Positions 11,938-24,802 are shown, counted from the first letter of the stretch. The stretch is 64,000 nt of DNA from Polyodon spathula (GCF_017654505.1 NC_054536.1:13452794-13516793); one strand, 5' to 3'. Numbers and translations: made by a program. Notes: a model not told the origin generated them from the letters alone.

Positions 11938-13075
11938 ACAAACTATTTGGTATTCTTTCACTGTAAAGTGTGTGTTTTGAACAAAGTGGCAGATAGAGGT
12001 TTCAGCATATGAAAACTGCTTTGCATGCATACAGCAACCATTGAGATGTCTATTTACTCATACCAAGTCATTGTAAGCAGTCATAATGGCGTCAACCCTC
12101 AACAGCAAATAGCACACACTAAAGTAATTCAATTTGTTTTAGATCCTTTTGGGATCCTTATATGCTTCCAGTAAGCTATATGTAGAACATAATTTTCCAT
12201 TGAAACGGATATTCATACATTAGTTCCAACTTATAAAACTGTATAGTGGTGAGTATTCATGGAAATACCCAATAAAATTACAATGTATTTTATATCTTGA
12301 CAATCCATAACTTTTGAACCGTGTTTGAACTGCAGTATGTGTGAGTTGTTAGATATGTGGGAAAGAAACATCATGCACTGAACAAGCACATCATATTCTA
12401 TAATTTCATTGAATGGGTGTAGCTCAACTTAATCAAAATCTTAATCGACCAGGCATCAGATTAAATCTAAATGTATAGATAATGTTGGATGAACGTACTA
12501 ATAAAACAACAAAACCCAGCTTTTATTTGTCTGAATCATAGAAATTGTAACTTCAGCTACCTTCCTGCTTTATATCACCTCTCCTTGTTTTTCAGATCTG
12601 ATGCTGCTTAGTATAAACTGCAAACTGGAATGGCACACAGCCTTTCATGTTTACAAAAATGCATATTTTGTTATATTTTTATAAATTGTTATATAATATA
12701 GAATTATTTTTTTCCACCATTTTCAATTGCAATCAATCTAACTTAATAAACTAATTACTAATTACTTAAAACTAATTACTCCTTTATGTCTGACCCAAGA
12801 TATTGACTGAAGAGCTCAACTTTCAATGCTAATAATGGGGAAGCTGATCAATACAGAACTAAAAATGTGTGGGTAAATCACTCTTCTGCTGTATTTCAAG
12901 CAAACAATTTCACATTCGGTTAGGTTACATTAGGCCAGCAGCATCTGACCCAGTCTTACAATATGACAACATGTGGCCCTGTGTTATGTTTGCACTTTTA
13001 ATTGATCTCATAAAATCCTTTCTGCAGGAATTGGGAATTCAGTAACACAGAACTATATCATATCTATTAAACCTC

Positions 13076-13123
<48 letters not shown>

Positions 13124-13305
13124 CCAAATTGGATGAGAATAGTCTATCAAATCACCTTTTTAATGGGTATGAAATGTTACAATTGCCTTTAAAAGGCTAT
13201 TTCTATCATATTGTATAGTATATGTAGTATGGTTTGAAATGACTCTGGGTGTGCAAATGTAACATAGTTACTGGGAATAAAGCATGGAACCCTGAGCAAA
13301 TTTCT
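11938..13305. other. Intron with a long poly(A) tract
   Basis: No gene seen. A run of about 40 adenines at 13079-13118 could be a retroposon tail, but nothing recognisable precedes it. Confidence 0.5.
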
Positions 13306-14372
13306 TTAACACTAGAACCGCTGAGATTTCGGATTACATAAAACCGCCACGCTCGCAAAATGTGTGGTTCCATTATAAAACAACTTCAATATGAAAATGA
13401 AAAACAAACAATTGGATACAACTCAATATTTTTATTTTATGAACATCATACATAACATTTTCAGAGCAGAAATATCATATTTACATTGAAAATTAAACTT
13501 TTTTCTTATTTTTTTCAAAAAGAGCACATACACATAAATTTGAAATACTGCAATAAAATAGACCTTAAGCTATAAAAGTCTGTGTAAACAAGTGTATGCA
13601 CATATGAAATTATAAAACATAAACAACTAGTTATAAAAATAGCATAAAACAAAAATATAACATAATTTATGCAATGTGAAAGCACTTTGAGTGAAACAGA
13701 GTTCAAAGGCTCTGACTGTCCGTTCAGAGTTCTATTACAGCTTTCTAAGTACAATCTACGCAGAAAACACGCTTTTGCCACACTGCCTTTTCACAACGGG
13801 CGCAGACGTCAAAAGTTCTCGTTTTATTGCATTTAGGAACCTGGCATTGGCTTTTATTCTGTGTGCCAGTGGGCACAGCACTGGTTGAAGGTTGGGGGAC
13901 ATTTCCAGCTGGCTTTCGTGTCTTTTATCAAAATGTTTCTGACGTAGCTCCAGGGCTAGCTGCAAAATGAAGTCCCTCAGGGAGATTGTGTTGCCGGTGC
14001 ACTCCTTGTACAAAACCAAAGCATTAATGGCTGCCAGGTCCAAAACATTATAAAAAACAGCCACAGGCCACCTGCAAGTACCGCCTTTGACAGAATACAG
14101 CCGTGGCAGTTGATCCAATATATCCACACCGTACTTCGTTGCGTTGTTTAGCATCAGTCCCGATGGTCACTGATTTGTGCGGAGAGCTTAGAATAAGCAA
14201 TATATTTTTATTTATGTATTTATTTTTATACTTGTACACACTCAGGGTGGCACAGTCGCTTGGCTTGAGCTGTTGGTGGTAACTCTATTCGGAGGACAGG
14301 CAGACAAGAAAAAAGTAGCGTAGATATATCACACTGTATTGTGATTGAATGTGTATATTTTGTGACAACTGC

Positions 14373-14414
<42 letters not shown>

Positions 14415-14712
14415 GATGTGTAGAATGATTTTCATAAGTTTTTCAGCATTCGACAGGAGTATATAACACATTCATTCACAATGACGTTGATTTTATTACA
14501 AAGCCCAGATTAAATTGTTGGCTATATTGTGTTGAATTCAATATGCTGTATAAACTGCAGTTCTGGCGGTTGGAGACACTGTATGGGCATTTAATTCAAA
14601 TATTTAGTAACACTTAAGAAAGGGCATGCATGAGATATTCATATATGCAGAGATATTTAAATTTGAATTGCAAAAGCAGTTCAAAAAGCATCTATGGCAG
14701 TGCTAGTGTTAA
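13306..14712 (-). mobile_element. piggyBac-type transposon, internally degraded copy 1
   Basis: Flanked by TTAA at 13306-13309 and 14709-14712. Inverted ends read TTAACACTAGAACCGC on the left and TTAACACTAGCACTGCC on the right (reverse complement). TTAA targets are characteristic of piggyBac transposons. The interior retains the C-terminal part of the transposase on the minus strand. The right half has lost transposase similarity and carries an (ATA)n microsatellite at 14374-14414. At about 1.4 kb it is shorter than an autonomous element. The copy at 30863-31695 shares both ends and coding remnant. Confidence 0.88.
13756..14195 (-). pseudogene. piggyBac transposase C-terminal remnant
   Basis: The frame 13756-14154 has the piggyBac/PGBD signature in order: N-A-T-K-Y-G-V-D near the start, then R-W-P-V-A-V-F-Y-N and D-L-A-A-I-N-A-L-V-L-Y. 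This corresponds to the end of the catalytic core and the following helices. Upstream coding similarity continues in a second frame (around S-S-P-H-K-S-V-T and T-D-A-K) to about 14195, so a frameshift sits near 14150. The C-terminal cysteine-rich region is reduced to a single C-G-K, and the N-terminal half with most catalytic aspartates is missing. The protein cannot be active. Confidence 0.82.
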
Positions 14713-14938
14713 CCTGAGGTCAAATTAAGTCTATAAACTAAGGTTCGGGAGGAAGGACTTCCTCCTACACAACTGCAGGGTTCTGGGTAAACATTAATTT
14801 TACATGGCCACATTGAAGTTTCAGCAATTTACAATGAGAATAACTTTCCCCTGATTATTTTTTTATTGAAAAATAACATTAAAATCAGAACCCACATGCC
14901 CAACCTTCAACATTGCATTACCCAATGTTTTGGTTTTT
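14713..14938. other. Spacer between piggyBac and LINE fragment
   Basis: AT-rich sequence with no recognised feature, ending in a T-rich run that abuts the 3' end of the LINE piece. Confidence 0.5.
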
Positions 14939-14939
14939 T

Positions 14940-15735
14940 GTTTTTTTTATACAGGAAATTAACCCACTGAGGCCAAGGCCTCATTTACAAGGGGGTCCTT
15001 CATACACAGACACAATCATACATAAAACAAATAATATTTGTGTGATCCAGCCTTAGACAATAACAACAAATAAACAAAGGAACAGTAATACAGCGGGGTT
15101 GTTTTTAGGATTTTTTTTAGGACTAAAAGAAAAGCAACGGCAATGATTTTAAGCCAATCCCTAATACTCTCTTTATAACCAAAAATGAGAGAATATCAAA
15201 TTCCATTCTTAAACCATGTGAAAAAGCGTTCCAGGTTTGTGAGAGTCGATAAGAAAAAGCCAATTCTCCTATCGTGTCCCTATCCTTGGGACTACCAAAC
15301 TACCAGACTCATGAGATCGCAAACTACAGCCAGGACTGACCTTTTTGATCAAAGTACTAAGATAATTGGGAACCAAAGCAATACCGCTGATAAAGCCTTT
15401 GATTTGTCAATGAGAACCATCCTAGTTTGTTATACATCTGGAAATGAAGTGTCAAAAAGGACACTCAAAAACAACATGAATTATATATTACATACAATTT
15501 TTGCAAACACTGCTTGGAAGCAAACTGATAGATAAAATCACCATAGTCCAAAACAGGCAGAATAGTAACAGTCACTAACTTTAATCTGCCAGCCTGAGGA
15601 AAAAAAAAACCTTATTTTTCCTAAAAAGGAAACCTAGTTTAGGTCCTAATTTTGAAAGCAGTTTATCAATGTGATATTTAAATGTAAGATGTTTATCTAT
15701 CCATATACCTAAATATTTATAGAAGAAAACTTTCT
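14940..15735 (-). mobile_element. LINE 3' portion (L2/Rex1-like)
   Basis: On the minus strand, 15640-15735 translates to Y-K-Y-L-G-I-W-I-D followed by T-F-K-Y-H-I-D-K-L and K-L-G-F-L-F. This is the conserved stretch just after the reverse-transcriptase domain in fish L2/Rex1-type LINEs. Coding similarity then decays through many stops. The left end carries a hairpin-like 3' tail ('gaggccttggcctc' reverse complemented) followed by an A-rich end, typical of these LINE 3' termini. The copy is 5'-truncated, and the exact clade is uncertain. Confidence 0.68.
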
Positions 15736-17513
15736 TGAGTAGTAATAGCCAAGGTCTGATTACTGCTGATGGGGAGGAGACAACAGATCTTTAACACATG
15801 GTTAATTCCACCGCATGAGTGGGACGAACAATAACTCTTTGCTGTTATGCGAACAGCATGTTTGAATTAACTTTCACTTCTAAAAATATATATAAAAATA
15901 TTCTCTAACCATACGTTATTGATTCAGAAGCTTATGCGGTATTTACACTAGTAAGCACTTTTTATAGAGCCTGCTATATTGATTTTAGATCAATAACTAT
16001 AACTAGAACAATCAATTGTCATAAGAAGCAGAACTCCAGACCATGTGCAGTTTAGCAACGCTCTGACAAAATACATGATTGGCCTCAGCGCTTCCCGCTG
16101 TTTTCATTTTTTCATTTTCCGTTCCCTTGTTTCACCTGATGGCAGGACTGGTGTAGTCCAGCTGATTTAATTTAGTCAGAGAAAACAGGATTGCAAAGCT
16201 GTGACATTTTTGCATTGTCATGCTGCGACATTATCACAACATTTAAAGAGCTGGCTCTGGCTACCAAAGTACAAAAAATTGCTTTATCTAATTGTTAACA
16301 TTTAGATAGCAGCAGAATTGTTAGTGTGTGTGAGTACAGCATTACACAATTTTTATTTTTAAACACAACAGGAAAAAAACATACTATGCTAAAATTGGTA
16401 AATGTACCACTTTACTGCAAGTAGGAGGAAGCTGGTAAAATAGACTAATTTAAATGTAAACTTGTGTGGCCTAGAAATAGGTATTTTCTTCCAAGAGAGA
16501 GCTGTGAAGATTGTCTTTGTTACTGGCTACACAGACCCTAAATCATGATTTTAAAAAACAAGAGTAAATGAAACATATAAAGACGTTTTTTTTTCATATA
16601 TATGTTGTATAAAGATGTGAAATGCTGTCCTGTGTGAATAGCAACAGGCTGTTGAGTCAATACTCTAAGGATTCATGCTGCGCTGCTCACTGAAGCCCAA
16701 AGAGACTTCTCAGGAGCAGAAAAACAAACACTTCTCCAGCCTGATGAATACAAAAAACGTTATTGCTCAGCATGAGTTGCAGGAGCAAGAGAGATAATAA
16801 AGAGACAGTGTGTCAAATAAAAGTGGGGTACTTCCTCAGCCAAAGATGAATTGTATCTGGACATGACCTGGGGCCTTTTTCGTATCGTAAATCAAAACGA
16901 ATGCTGTGTCAATTTTAACAAACAGTGTTAAATCTGCAGCAAATAAGCATTTTATCACCTCTTACAATATGCCATCATCTGTGAAAAGGCTATGAAGCAT
17001 TTTGTCACAATATTTATAAAATACATTTTAAGGAGAACAAGGGAGATTATAGTTGTGCGTATTTTAAGCCATTAATGCTGTTTTCACACACAAATCACCA
17101 AAAGTTATAATTGTGAATTCAACTAACTAGATAATGCAAAATCACCACTCAATGTATTCTCAACAGGGAACCAGTCAGTAACTCACAGCATGGTAATAAA
17201 TAACAGATTACAGTGCAATCGATTTGGTAATACCAGAAAAGTCTAATACCGGTACCACAAACCATGCATCATAGATGAGCTGTTAATACAGAAAGAAGTA
17301 AGGTGTCCCCTTATAATGAAGTGCTGTGAATTTGTGAATGTTCAAATCAAATCACTCTTAATAAATACACAAATTTGGCACAGCTTCCAAACATGGTTTA
17401 GTACACACTGGGAAAGCATTCAAAAACACAAACAAATAGCACAGAGCAGAAATTAATCAATTAAGTAAGGAACATTCCTGCCCAGTGCAGATATTAGTTC
17501 ATAGTGGCTGTAA
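15736..17513. other. Intron, nothing recognised
   Basis: Mostly unique-looking AT-rich sequence. The segment about 16620-16830 is less AT-rich than its surroundings and could be examined for conservation. No coding frame or repeat pair is visible. Confidence 0.45.
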
Positions 17514-17533
17514 TTCTTCTTCTTCTTCTTCTT

Positions 17534-17564
<31 letters not shown>

Positions 17565-17605
17565 TTTATTCATTTATTTATTTATCTATTTATTTATTTA
17601 TATTT
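17514..17605 (+). repeat. (TTC)n then (TTTA)n microsatellite
   Basis: About 16 TTC units are followed by TTTA units with slight impurity. This is a pure polypyrimidine tract on the plus strand. Confidence 0.95.
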
Positions 17606-18879
17606 TTTTTGGCGGGTGGGGTTAGTTTGTCGGTCTTACACCCTTCAGCTAAAAGCGGTTAATTGTAAAGTGTGCTATCTTTGATCAACAGGGCCAGCGT
17701 TGGGTTAACTGAGCCCGGGGCAGATTTGAGGTGGCGCCCCCTCTGTTAAAACAAGAGAATAACTGTTGTGTATTGTGTGGTTAAAGTCCACTAGTTATTA
17801 GTAAATTTGTGTCAATAGCTTTAAACTGTAATAGTCTCAAAATAGTATTATTCATATTGATGTAGAATATTAAATTATGCTAATAATAATTCCACCATAG
17901 TTGTTGGGTTCTTAAAACGCTTTACTGGATAATTCAAGCAGATCTGTACACAGGCAAACAGCAGGTACAATCATCATCTTTGCTCTCACTCTCTTGCACT
18001 CTGTCTAGATAAGCTAATCAACCCCTGAGTCGATCACTGTGGCATGGCAAGTCAAATGCAACTGAAATTACATTGTACCAAGCTATACAAGTAGCTAACA
18101 TTAGCAAGGACAGCAAAATATGATTGAACTAGGAGCACATTAATTAACATACTAAACATTTCCCATAATAATTCGTACAGTACATTTTTTCAAAGACCCA
18201 TTTCTATCCCACCCCCCAGTTCTCATTTACCACAGTTAAAGAAAATATCCCATTTACACAATTGTCCAGCCAAGCACAATGGCAGAGAAACAGAATACAT
18301 ATTCTCATCAACAAGCAAAGTGTATTCTGTAAACTGATAGGTATATTGTGAATATTGATTCACTCTCCTTGTTTCAGCTTTTTATTTTTATTTTGAAGAA
18401 TATCCCTGGGGGAGTACACTGTTACATCATAGTATAGTCACCTTGATTATATATTAATATAATTATATATTTTCAGATGTAATGTTACTGTACTGTATAT
18501 TGCTACTGTACATTGCATTATTATTTTACTTATTATTACACAAGATCATGGTCAATTTGTACTTTTGTAATGGCTATGGCATCTAACATAGTTGTGCATA
18601 TTTTTTTAATGAGCAATTTTATCACTTGACCTTGTTTTTACTCTCCTTCAGTGACGTAGTCGACCAAAATTTTGAGCTCAAAACCAAGACAGAGACTAGA
18701 TATGTTGAGACCGAGATCTATGTAAACCACATAGATAGTAATATTCAATGGCTCATAGGCTTCAATAATTCTATTTTCATGTTTTCACATACACAAATAG
18801 GATTGTGCTTCAAAAATGACTTAATCTTTCACATCAGACTTTTAGAAATAATAAAGCAATCCAATGCATTAACTTTAAA
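17606..18879. other. Intron with a possible DNA-transposon end
   Basis: The stretch from 17690 ('cagggccagcgttgggtt', then a GC-rich run to about 17745) looks like the terminus of a hAT-like element. No matching inverted end was found downstream. The rest shows no feature. Confidence 0.3.
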
Positions 18880-18893
18880 AATTATTATTATTA

Positions 18894-18970
<77 letters not shown>

Positions 18971-18971
18971 T
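18880..18971. repeat. Inverted (ATT)n-(AAT)n microsatellite
   Basis: ATT units to about 18921 switch to AAT units to 18971. The two halves are reverse complements and can fold into a hairpin with arms of about 40 bp. The plus-strand frame through it encodes only Ile/Leu runs. Confidence 0.93.
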
Positions 18972-21733
18972 AAGGATGATATAACATTACACATAGGCTG
19001 AAGAATTGTGCTTACTTCTTGATACATTTTTCACAGTGGACTAACAGAAGATGCTGGTATAACCAGATTACAGTATTGTATACATTCTGCTTGAAATGAA
19101 CTTCTACAGACATAGAAGCCATAGGAAAAGTATGGCTATGCTACAAACTATGTAGCAATAACGGAAACTGTCAACAGGGATACATTCCTCTACAGACCTG
19201 AAGAAGGAAGGCAAGGCTTTGCAAATGTACTGTATATGAATGAGCATGTCAGTGCAGAAAATAAACATGCAACAAAGACATGTTGTACAGTTACCAAAAT
19301 TGGCAGAAAGGCATTCTCACCTTAAACAGATGATAAGCTACCAACTCAACTAATTACTGCATTTTTTAAGGAACAGCGATTCATCCCAACAAGATCTAAT
19401 ACAGTCCATGCCACACCTAGATGTTGTTCACCACTTGATTCTCAATCCTTAAACAAACTGACCCTTCTGCTTCAAGTATAATTAATTTCCTAACTCCCAC
19501 CCCCTTCACGGATGAAGCAGGATGCTCAACCCACCCCATGTGTGCTCAGCTCGAGACTGACACCCAACAAAATGCAACAACAGACTGGGATTCAGTTTAG
19601 CAAGGTGTCCTCTCCAGAGTATTGATGCTTAGATTCATCTGTGAAAAACCAGAAACTAGTTCCCAAACTTCAGGGATCAGTGTGACCAATAAACCCTAAG
19701 AAAGTATAATCATATTATTCCCAAATGAACACTAGTAATGTTGTGTTTAATTTCTTTTGCCAATAAATCAATTTTCAACTTATGAAAGTATGTCCTCTTT
19801 TGCCCTGTGCATTGAAATACTGACTCACTATTACTGATGCAAAAAATAGCTATATTGTGTCAACTGTCTGCCCAATTAATGTCTATAATATCAATGAACA
19901 GTCAAAAAAGCCTATAAAAAGTCTCACAGCAAGTCTTGTAATCCATGTTGCTATTGTAGCACATATTTTTAACAGAATTTGAATTGTTTTCATTAGTATC
20001 ATAACATTGTGAAATGTACAATTGTTTTTCTGAGCTTATACTATGCTTTTCACCCAGTATATTGGGTAAACATTTATAGAAAATAAATAAATAAATAAAT
20101 ACTTTCATTAATTTATTTTGATAATGTTGGCCATGCAAAATATGGTTTAATTTTCAATGCATTTCTAATATTCAAGTTCAGATGGACACAATTAGGCTTG
20201 AATGTTCGCATTCGTATACCTTGCCCTCTGGAAGTTGTGATTAAAACAGATGAATGGTGTTCTTACAACACATATAGTAAACTGCTTTTGAGTATACTCT
20301 TTAGGACACATTTTTGAAATTGGGTGAATAACTCCTGGAACATATTCCCAGACTACACAAGCAGAATCACAATATCTAACAACTTAGCAAAAGAAACACG
20401 ATATCCAATTAACAATGAATCCCAGGCTCCTGATAATTTGATGCAATAAAAAACAACATGGTTTTGGGAGCTCCGTGATATTGTTTATCCTTTACTGATC
20501 TGACATTACAGCAGTTTTTTAGAGTGTCAGTGATTCAGAAAACTGGATCTTTTTTAATCAGATGGAGTTGTTTTAAAATACCAGTTTGTATAAAACAAGA
20601 TACAAACAGCTCAATTCACGAACTGCTTTTGTTGGTGTTAGTGCCATTTCTGGATTAATAGCCATGCTAATATCCTTCTCCAGCAAGATCTAACCTATAA
20701 AGGGCAGGCTGTGTGCTTCAGTTAGTGCTATTAACACGTTTTCTTAACAGAGCTTTGTAAAAAATGTTGTGCATTCCTGTGTAAATGTTATAATCTGTGT
20801 AATCCACACAGGTGTAAAACACTTGTTAGCACCTTGTCAGTGGGGCGTTATTAAAACCAGGTGAGGTCAGCTCTTAAAAAATTAGATGCTAATGCCATTC
20901 TTATACATGGGAGTAGTAGGAAGTTGTCTCCCATTCCTTGGTTACATATAAGGTGCCCATGAGCAAGAATTAGGCAAGGGAAATCCTGCCCGCTCCATAT
21001 CAGACCATAAATAGATGTAATAGAGAGTTTTCCAGGTGAAATGTTTGTTAAAAGGTTTTGCCTCACACAGCAGGCAATGCTAGAATTATGCAATGAGCTC
21101 AGACCCAAATTGGAATCTGCTGATCAGGTTGTCACATGCAATATCTGTGATTAAGGCTTAATCATCAAGTTTAAATAGTGGTTACAGTGCAGCATTGTTT
21201 GAAACAGGGCATGTTATTTCCTATTAAAATTATTATAATTATTAGAGTCATACACCAAAATACTACACATTCCTATGTAAGAATATCTTAGCAGGCAGTT
21301 TATAAGCCCCATGAACTGAACTGGTTTAACTGTCCGGGCTGGAGACCAGATCAGCCCGTCACACACATGTTTATGTTGCATTGAGAAGTTCATTTGGTAA
21401 TTAAGGTTTGCATCAATAATGAAACAATGTAATTCATTGATTAGTCTGTTAAGTAGACTACATATGTACAACAATGCATATGATGAAATATAATAAGTTC
21501 CATTGAGTATATCATTTATTCATTTTTTTTTATTTCTTATACACTGGCTAGTGGGTAAGCCTGTAGGCACTAGAACCAAAATAGTTTAAACTTTTTATAA
21601 TGGGAAGGGTTGCATGTAGTTTGACTCATGAAATGCAACAGAGGGTTACATATTATAATCCTATTACATCCTCATACTGCACCCACCCAATGTATGAATA
21701 TGAATATAGGTTATACACACAAAAAAATTAAAA
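18972..21733. other. Intron, nothing recognised
   Basis: No domain-bearing frame. Contains a short (AAAT)n run at 20083-20100. Frames at 19902-20138, 20851-21108 and 21214-21474 have no recognisable motif and no start context or neighbours that would support a gene. Confidence 0.5.
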
Positions 21734-22177
21734 CAGTACACCCTTTCTATAATGGCCTTCATTATAACGAACCTTCGGCTATAGCGAATTTGGCACTTGG
21801 ACTCCAAATAATAATAAAACAAAAGATAATATAAACACACAGTTGACAACATCCTGTGTCTGTATGCACATGTTGCCACCTCTGAAGTGAAGTCAACCAT
21901 ATTGTCTTAATAAAAAGCATGCGCTTTGTAACTATGCCTTCGAAACGAAAATAATTTTTATGTTACAACAAAGCTGGAAACTATATTGATCATTTGAAAA
22001 AAATAGTAACACAGTCCTCTCTGTCGTGAATATGGGTTTTCAAAAAGCATTGCCTTGTCAAAAACCATGTGGTAAAGCAAAGCTGATTAAAGAAATAACA
22101 ACAACTACAACAACAAAAAAATCTTGAGGATCTGATGAATGTTTCATGTCAAACTTTTCATGTCAGCCTGATTTGGA

Positions 22178-23609
22178 CAGGGTTGGGGAAGCTACTTTAA
22201 AAAAGTAGCTAGCTAAAGCTAAAAGCTATTCTGACAAAAAAGTAGCTAGCTACACTTAAAGCTACTTGGAAAAAGCAGCTTGCTACTTTCAAAGCTACTT
22301 TCCCACCAGTTCATGGTTATCATTATGGCATTAACTTACAGGTTCACATGCTGCAATCCATTGAAGAACAGCTCTGTGTCCTTAACCCAGATCTGTTTAT
22401 ACACATAGCCAGTAAATAAAACAGTGATTATTATTACTAGAAAATAAAGATCGTCTCATGTAATCCTCAATTTCAAGTTTAACTCAATACTGTTCTCATT
22501 GCATTTGGCACATCATCAGATAAAGCAATAACAAAAATTGTACTCCAAGCCTTCTAGAAAATGTAAACTTTTTCACCAGGGGAGACAGCAGAGACACTGA
22601 GCAGTGTTATTAATCCGAATAAATAATTACATATTTAAACTATCTTCGTACTGTGATGTCCTGTTTTTTTTTTTTTTTTTTGTTTGTTTTTTTTTTTTTT
22701 TTTGGGGGGGGGGGGGGGGGTGGGGAGAAGAAAAAAAAAATCTGAGTCAAATTGAGCTGTTCGATTAAATACTTCTTGAAAGTTATGTTAACAGTTCACA
22801 CATTCAGTGTGAGTGTGATACACTAACTGCCAGCATTCGCTGCGGACATACAATGAAGAGTTTTCCCTTTTTAACTGAAATGATTGTTCCATTTGTTGTT
22901 TAATTGTTGTACGGTTGCACTTAATTTAATGTGCATGTCTCTTGTCTGCCCCACATCCTTTGTGTGATTGATCCTCGTGTGTATTTCTTGCCCCCAGTGT
23001 GTTACGCTTGTCGTTTCTTACCCTTTCCCGGTTTGCGTCTTTATTCTCTGCTTAGTTCAGCGCTTATAAATGCTATTGTTAGATATTCACCGTTGCAGAG
23101 CAAATAAAAAAGCAACGCATTGAAATTTAATTTGCTTCTCACTTCCTTCTTTGCTAAACCTGTGCGCACCAACGCCGCAATATGCTTTTATTAAAGACAA
23201 TTATTTTATATTTTATTTTATTTTTTATCCCCGTGACTTTATTCTCCCTCTGTCGTTTTCTCCGTAATTTTGAGCTCATTGACCGTGACTGCTCTGCAGT
23301 TTATGTCCAAATTTTCTGTGACAAACTCCTAGCCCTATTGATAGCCTAGCCTACCAAACTATACAGAGAACACACAAACAAGAAAGTGTTATAGTTGTCC
23401 ACAGTGCTCAGTAATTAAGACATTCGGGGGCAACGGAGTTATAGAAACAGTTTATTTATGTTTCTGAGGAAAAGGGAAAAGAAAAAGTATAGCGGCTGAA
23501 GTAGCAGTAGCGGCAACTACATTTTGCAGGAAAAAAATAGCTAGCTACTGTAAAAGCTACTGTAAAATAAAGGTAACTCGCTACAGCGAAGCGACACAAA
23601 AAAGCACTG
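22178..23609. mobile_element. Non-autonomous hAT-like element with 8-bp target duplication
   Basis: Starts CAGGGTTGGGG and ends GCACTG, and is flanked by an exact 8-bp duplication 'gatttgga' at 22170-22177 and 23610-23617. That duplication length and the CAG/CTG termini fit hAT transposons. Subterminal DNA repeats the motif 'agtagctagcta' on the left and 'tagctagctact' on the right. The interior has no frame above 60 residues and includes a T/G homopolymer tract at 22664-22728. It sits inside the pogo-like element, so it is the younger of the two. Confidence 0.8.
22664..22728 (+). repeat. Poly(T)-poly(G) homopolymer tract
   Basis: Two T runs separated by GTTTG are followed by about 18 G and a few more G-rich bases. 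Exact run lengths may be unreliable in the assembly. Confidence 0.9.
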
Positions 23610-23944
23610 GATTTGGAATAAAAACTCAGTTTGGGATTCTTACATGATTAAGATTTGGTGCATTTTGAAACGATTCATGGCAGATTGATTTTGAGTAAAA
23701 GTTCAGCTTCAATTTGGGATTTTTGCTTTTTGTACTGATTTTAATTCTTTAACAAATGGGATTAAGCAAATACAGAATAGTGCATACATGAGACAAACAG
23801 GTACATGTAATTCTACTTTTGCTCACACGATCATGTCATTAACTTCAACATTTTGTCGTTCATTTTGATTGTCCTTTCGCTATAACAAACCCCTCGATAT
23901 AACGAACAAAAGGCTCGGACCCCAACAGGTTCGAGGGTGTACTG

Positions 23945-24685
23945 TAAAAGCAAAAGTGTGCTTGTATTACATAGTTTATTAAAACAAATCTGGAGGTACA
24001 GTAAATTCCATTAGTGGGAAAATGCATATAATAATAGACATGGAGTAATTGCGTGATATAGTTTTCAATTCGTGCCCCGCCCATGTAGTTTTGTCTTGGT
24101 CTGACTTTCACCCACTCCCTGTTCTAATATATTGGTAGTACGACTAAACAAGTATTAATTGCACTGTGAAATCGTACTGTAATTACTTTAACTAAAGCAG
24201 GGACTGTTTGAATGCTGATATCTCAGACCTATATTTCCTATATGCCACTGCACTTTTTAATCTTACAAAATAATCAGTGTCAAAGAAAAGCATGCACAGA
24301 ATCTGATAATACACTTTACATTACTGTTACTTGAAAGTAACAAATGCAACTCAAAAGAAAATAAGCTGTAAGTAACTCATATAACAAACTTGTTTAGACA
24401 TTTTAGTTAGACATGTTATCTCGATGTGCCTACAGCCAGCTAAACTGGAGGTATTACTCATGTTAATTTATTTGAAGGAGATAGTAACTATAATGGCACA
24501 ATGGATGGTAATAACGCAAATTAATTATTCACGAGAGCTGATCAGATGCTACGAAAAAAAAAAAAAAAAACGCCACTAGGACATTGCTGAATTACAGCGG
24601 AAGCAAGGCGTACAATTTAGAGAAGTTCTGAAAACACAGCTCGAGTCATAACTCCAGTTTTGTGCATTAGCAATGTTTCAACATT
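23945..24685. other. Intron, nothing recognised
   Basis: AT-rich sequence with a poly(A) run at 24554-24570. No gene or repeat pair is visible. Confidence 0.5.
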
Positions 24686-24689
24686 TGTA

Positions 24690-24802
24690 TGCGGTCATCC
24701 ACGAGCTACAGTTTAGAAGAACAACGCAGCTCCCGTGCAGCTAACAGGCAAGCCTGCAGGCGCCCGGCCAGACTACAGGTGTCGCTAGTGCGTGTTATTA
24801 TA
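24690..24802 (-). repeat. GC-rich SINE fragment (sturgeon-type)
   Basis: A compact GC-rich island in AT-rich DNA. It contains 'aagcctgcaggcgcccggcc' and flanking phrases ('acaacgcagctcccgtgcag') that I recall from a very common tRNA-derived SINE-like repeat in sturgeon genomes. Only the middle part is present; no promoter boxes or tail were identified. The attribution is from memory and should be checked against a repeat library. Confidence 0.5.

Larger units (their letters stand above)
21734..23944. mobile_element. pogo/Tigger-like non-autonomous element, split by a hAT insertion
   Basis: Left end CAGTACACCC at 21734 and right end GGGTGTACTG at 23935-23944 are inverted. Subterminal sequence on both sides repeats the motif 'tataacgaac' (21762-21771, and inverted forms at 23876-23907), the style of Tigger/pogo ends. 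A TA follows the right end; the left flank reads AA. The central 1.4 kb is a younger hAT insertion (22178-23609), leaving under 0.8 kb of original element. No transposase frame is seen. The class is inferred from the termini only. Confidence 0.66.

Noticed and set aside
18626..18973. 115-residue plus-strand frame ending in Ile/Leu runs
   Set aside because: The tail is microsatellite translation and the rest has no motif or splice support.
20851..21108. Possible small secreted protein
   Set aside because: No signal-peptide-like start, conserved motif, promoter or neighbouring exon; composition fits background.
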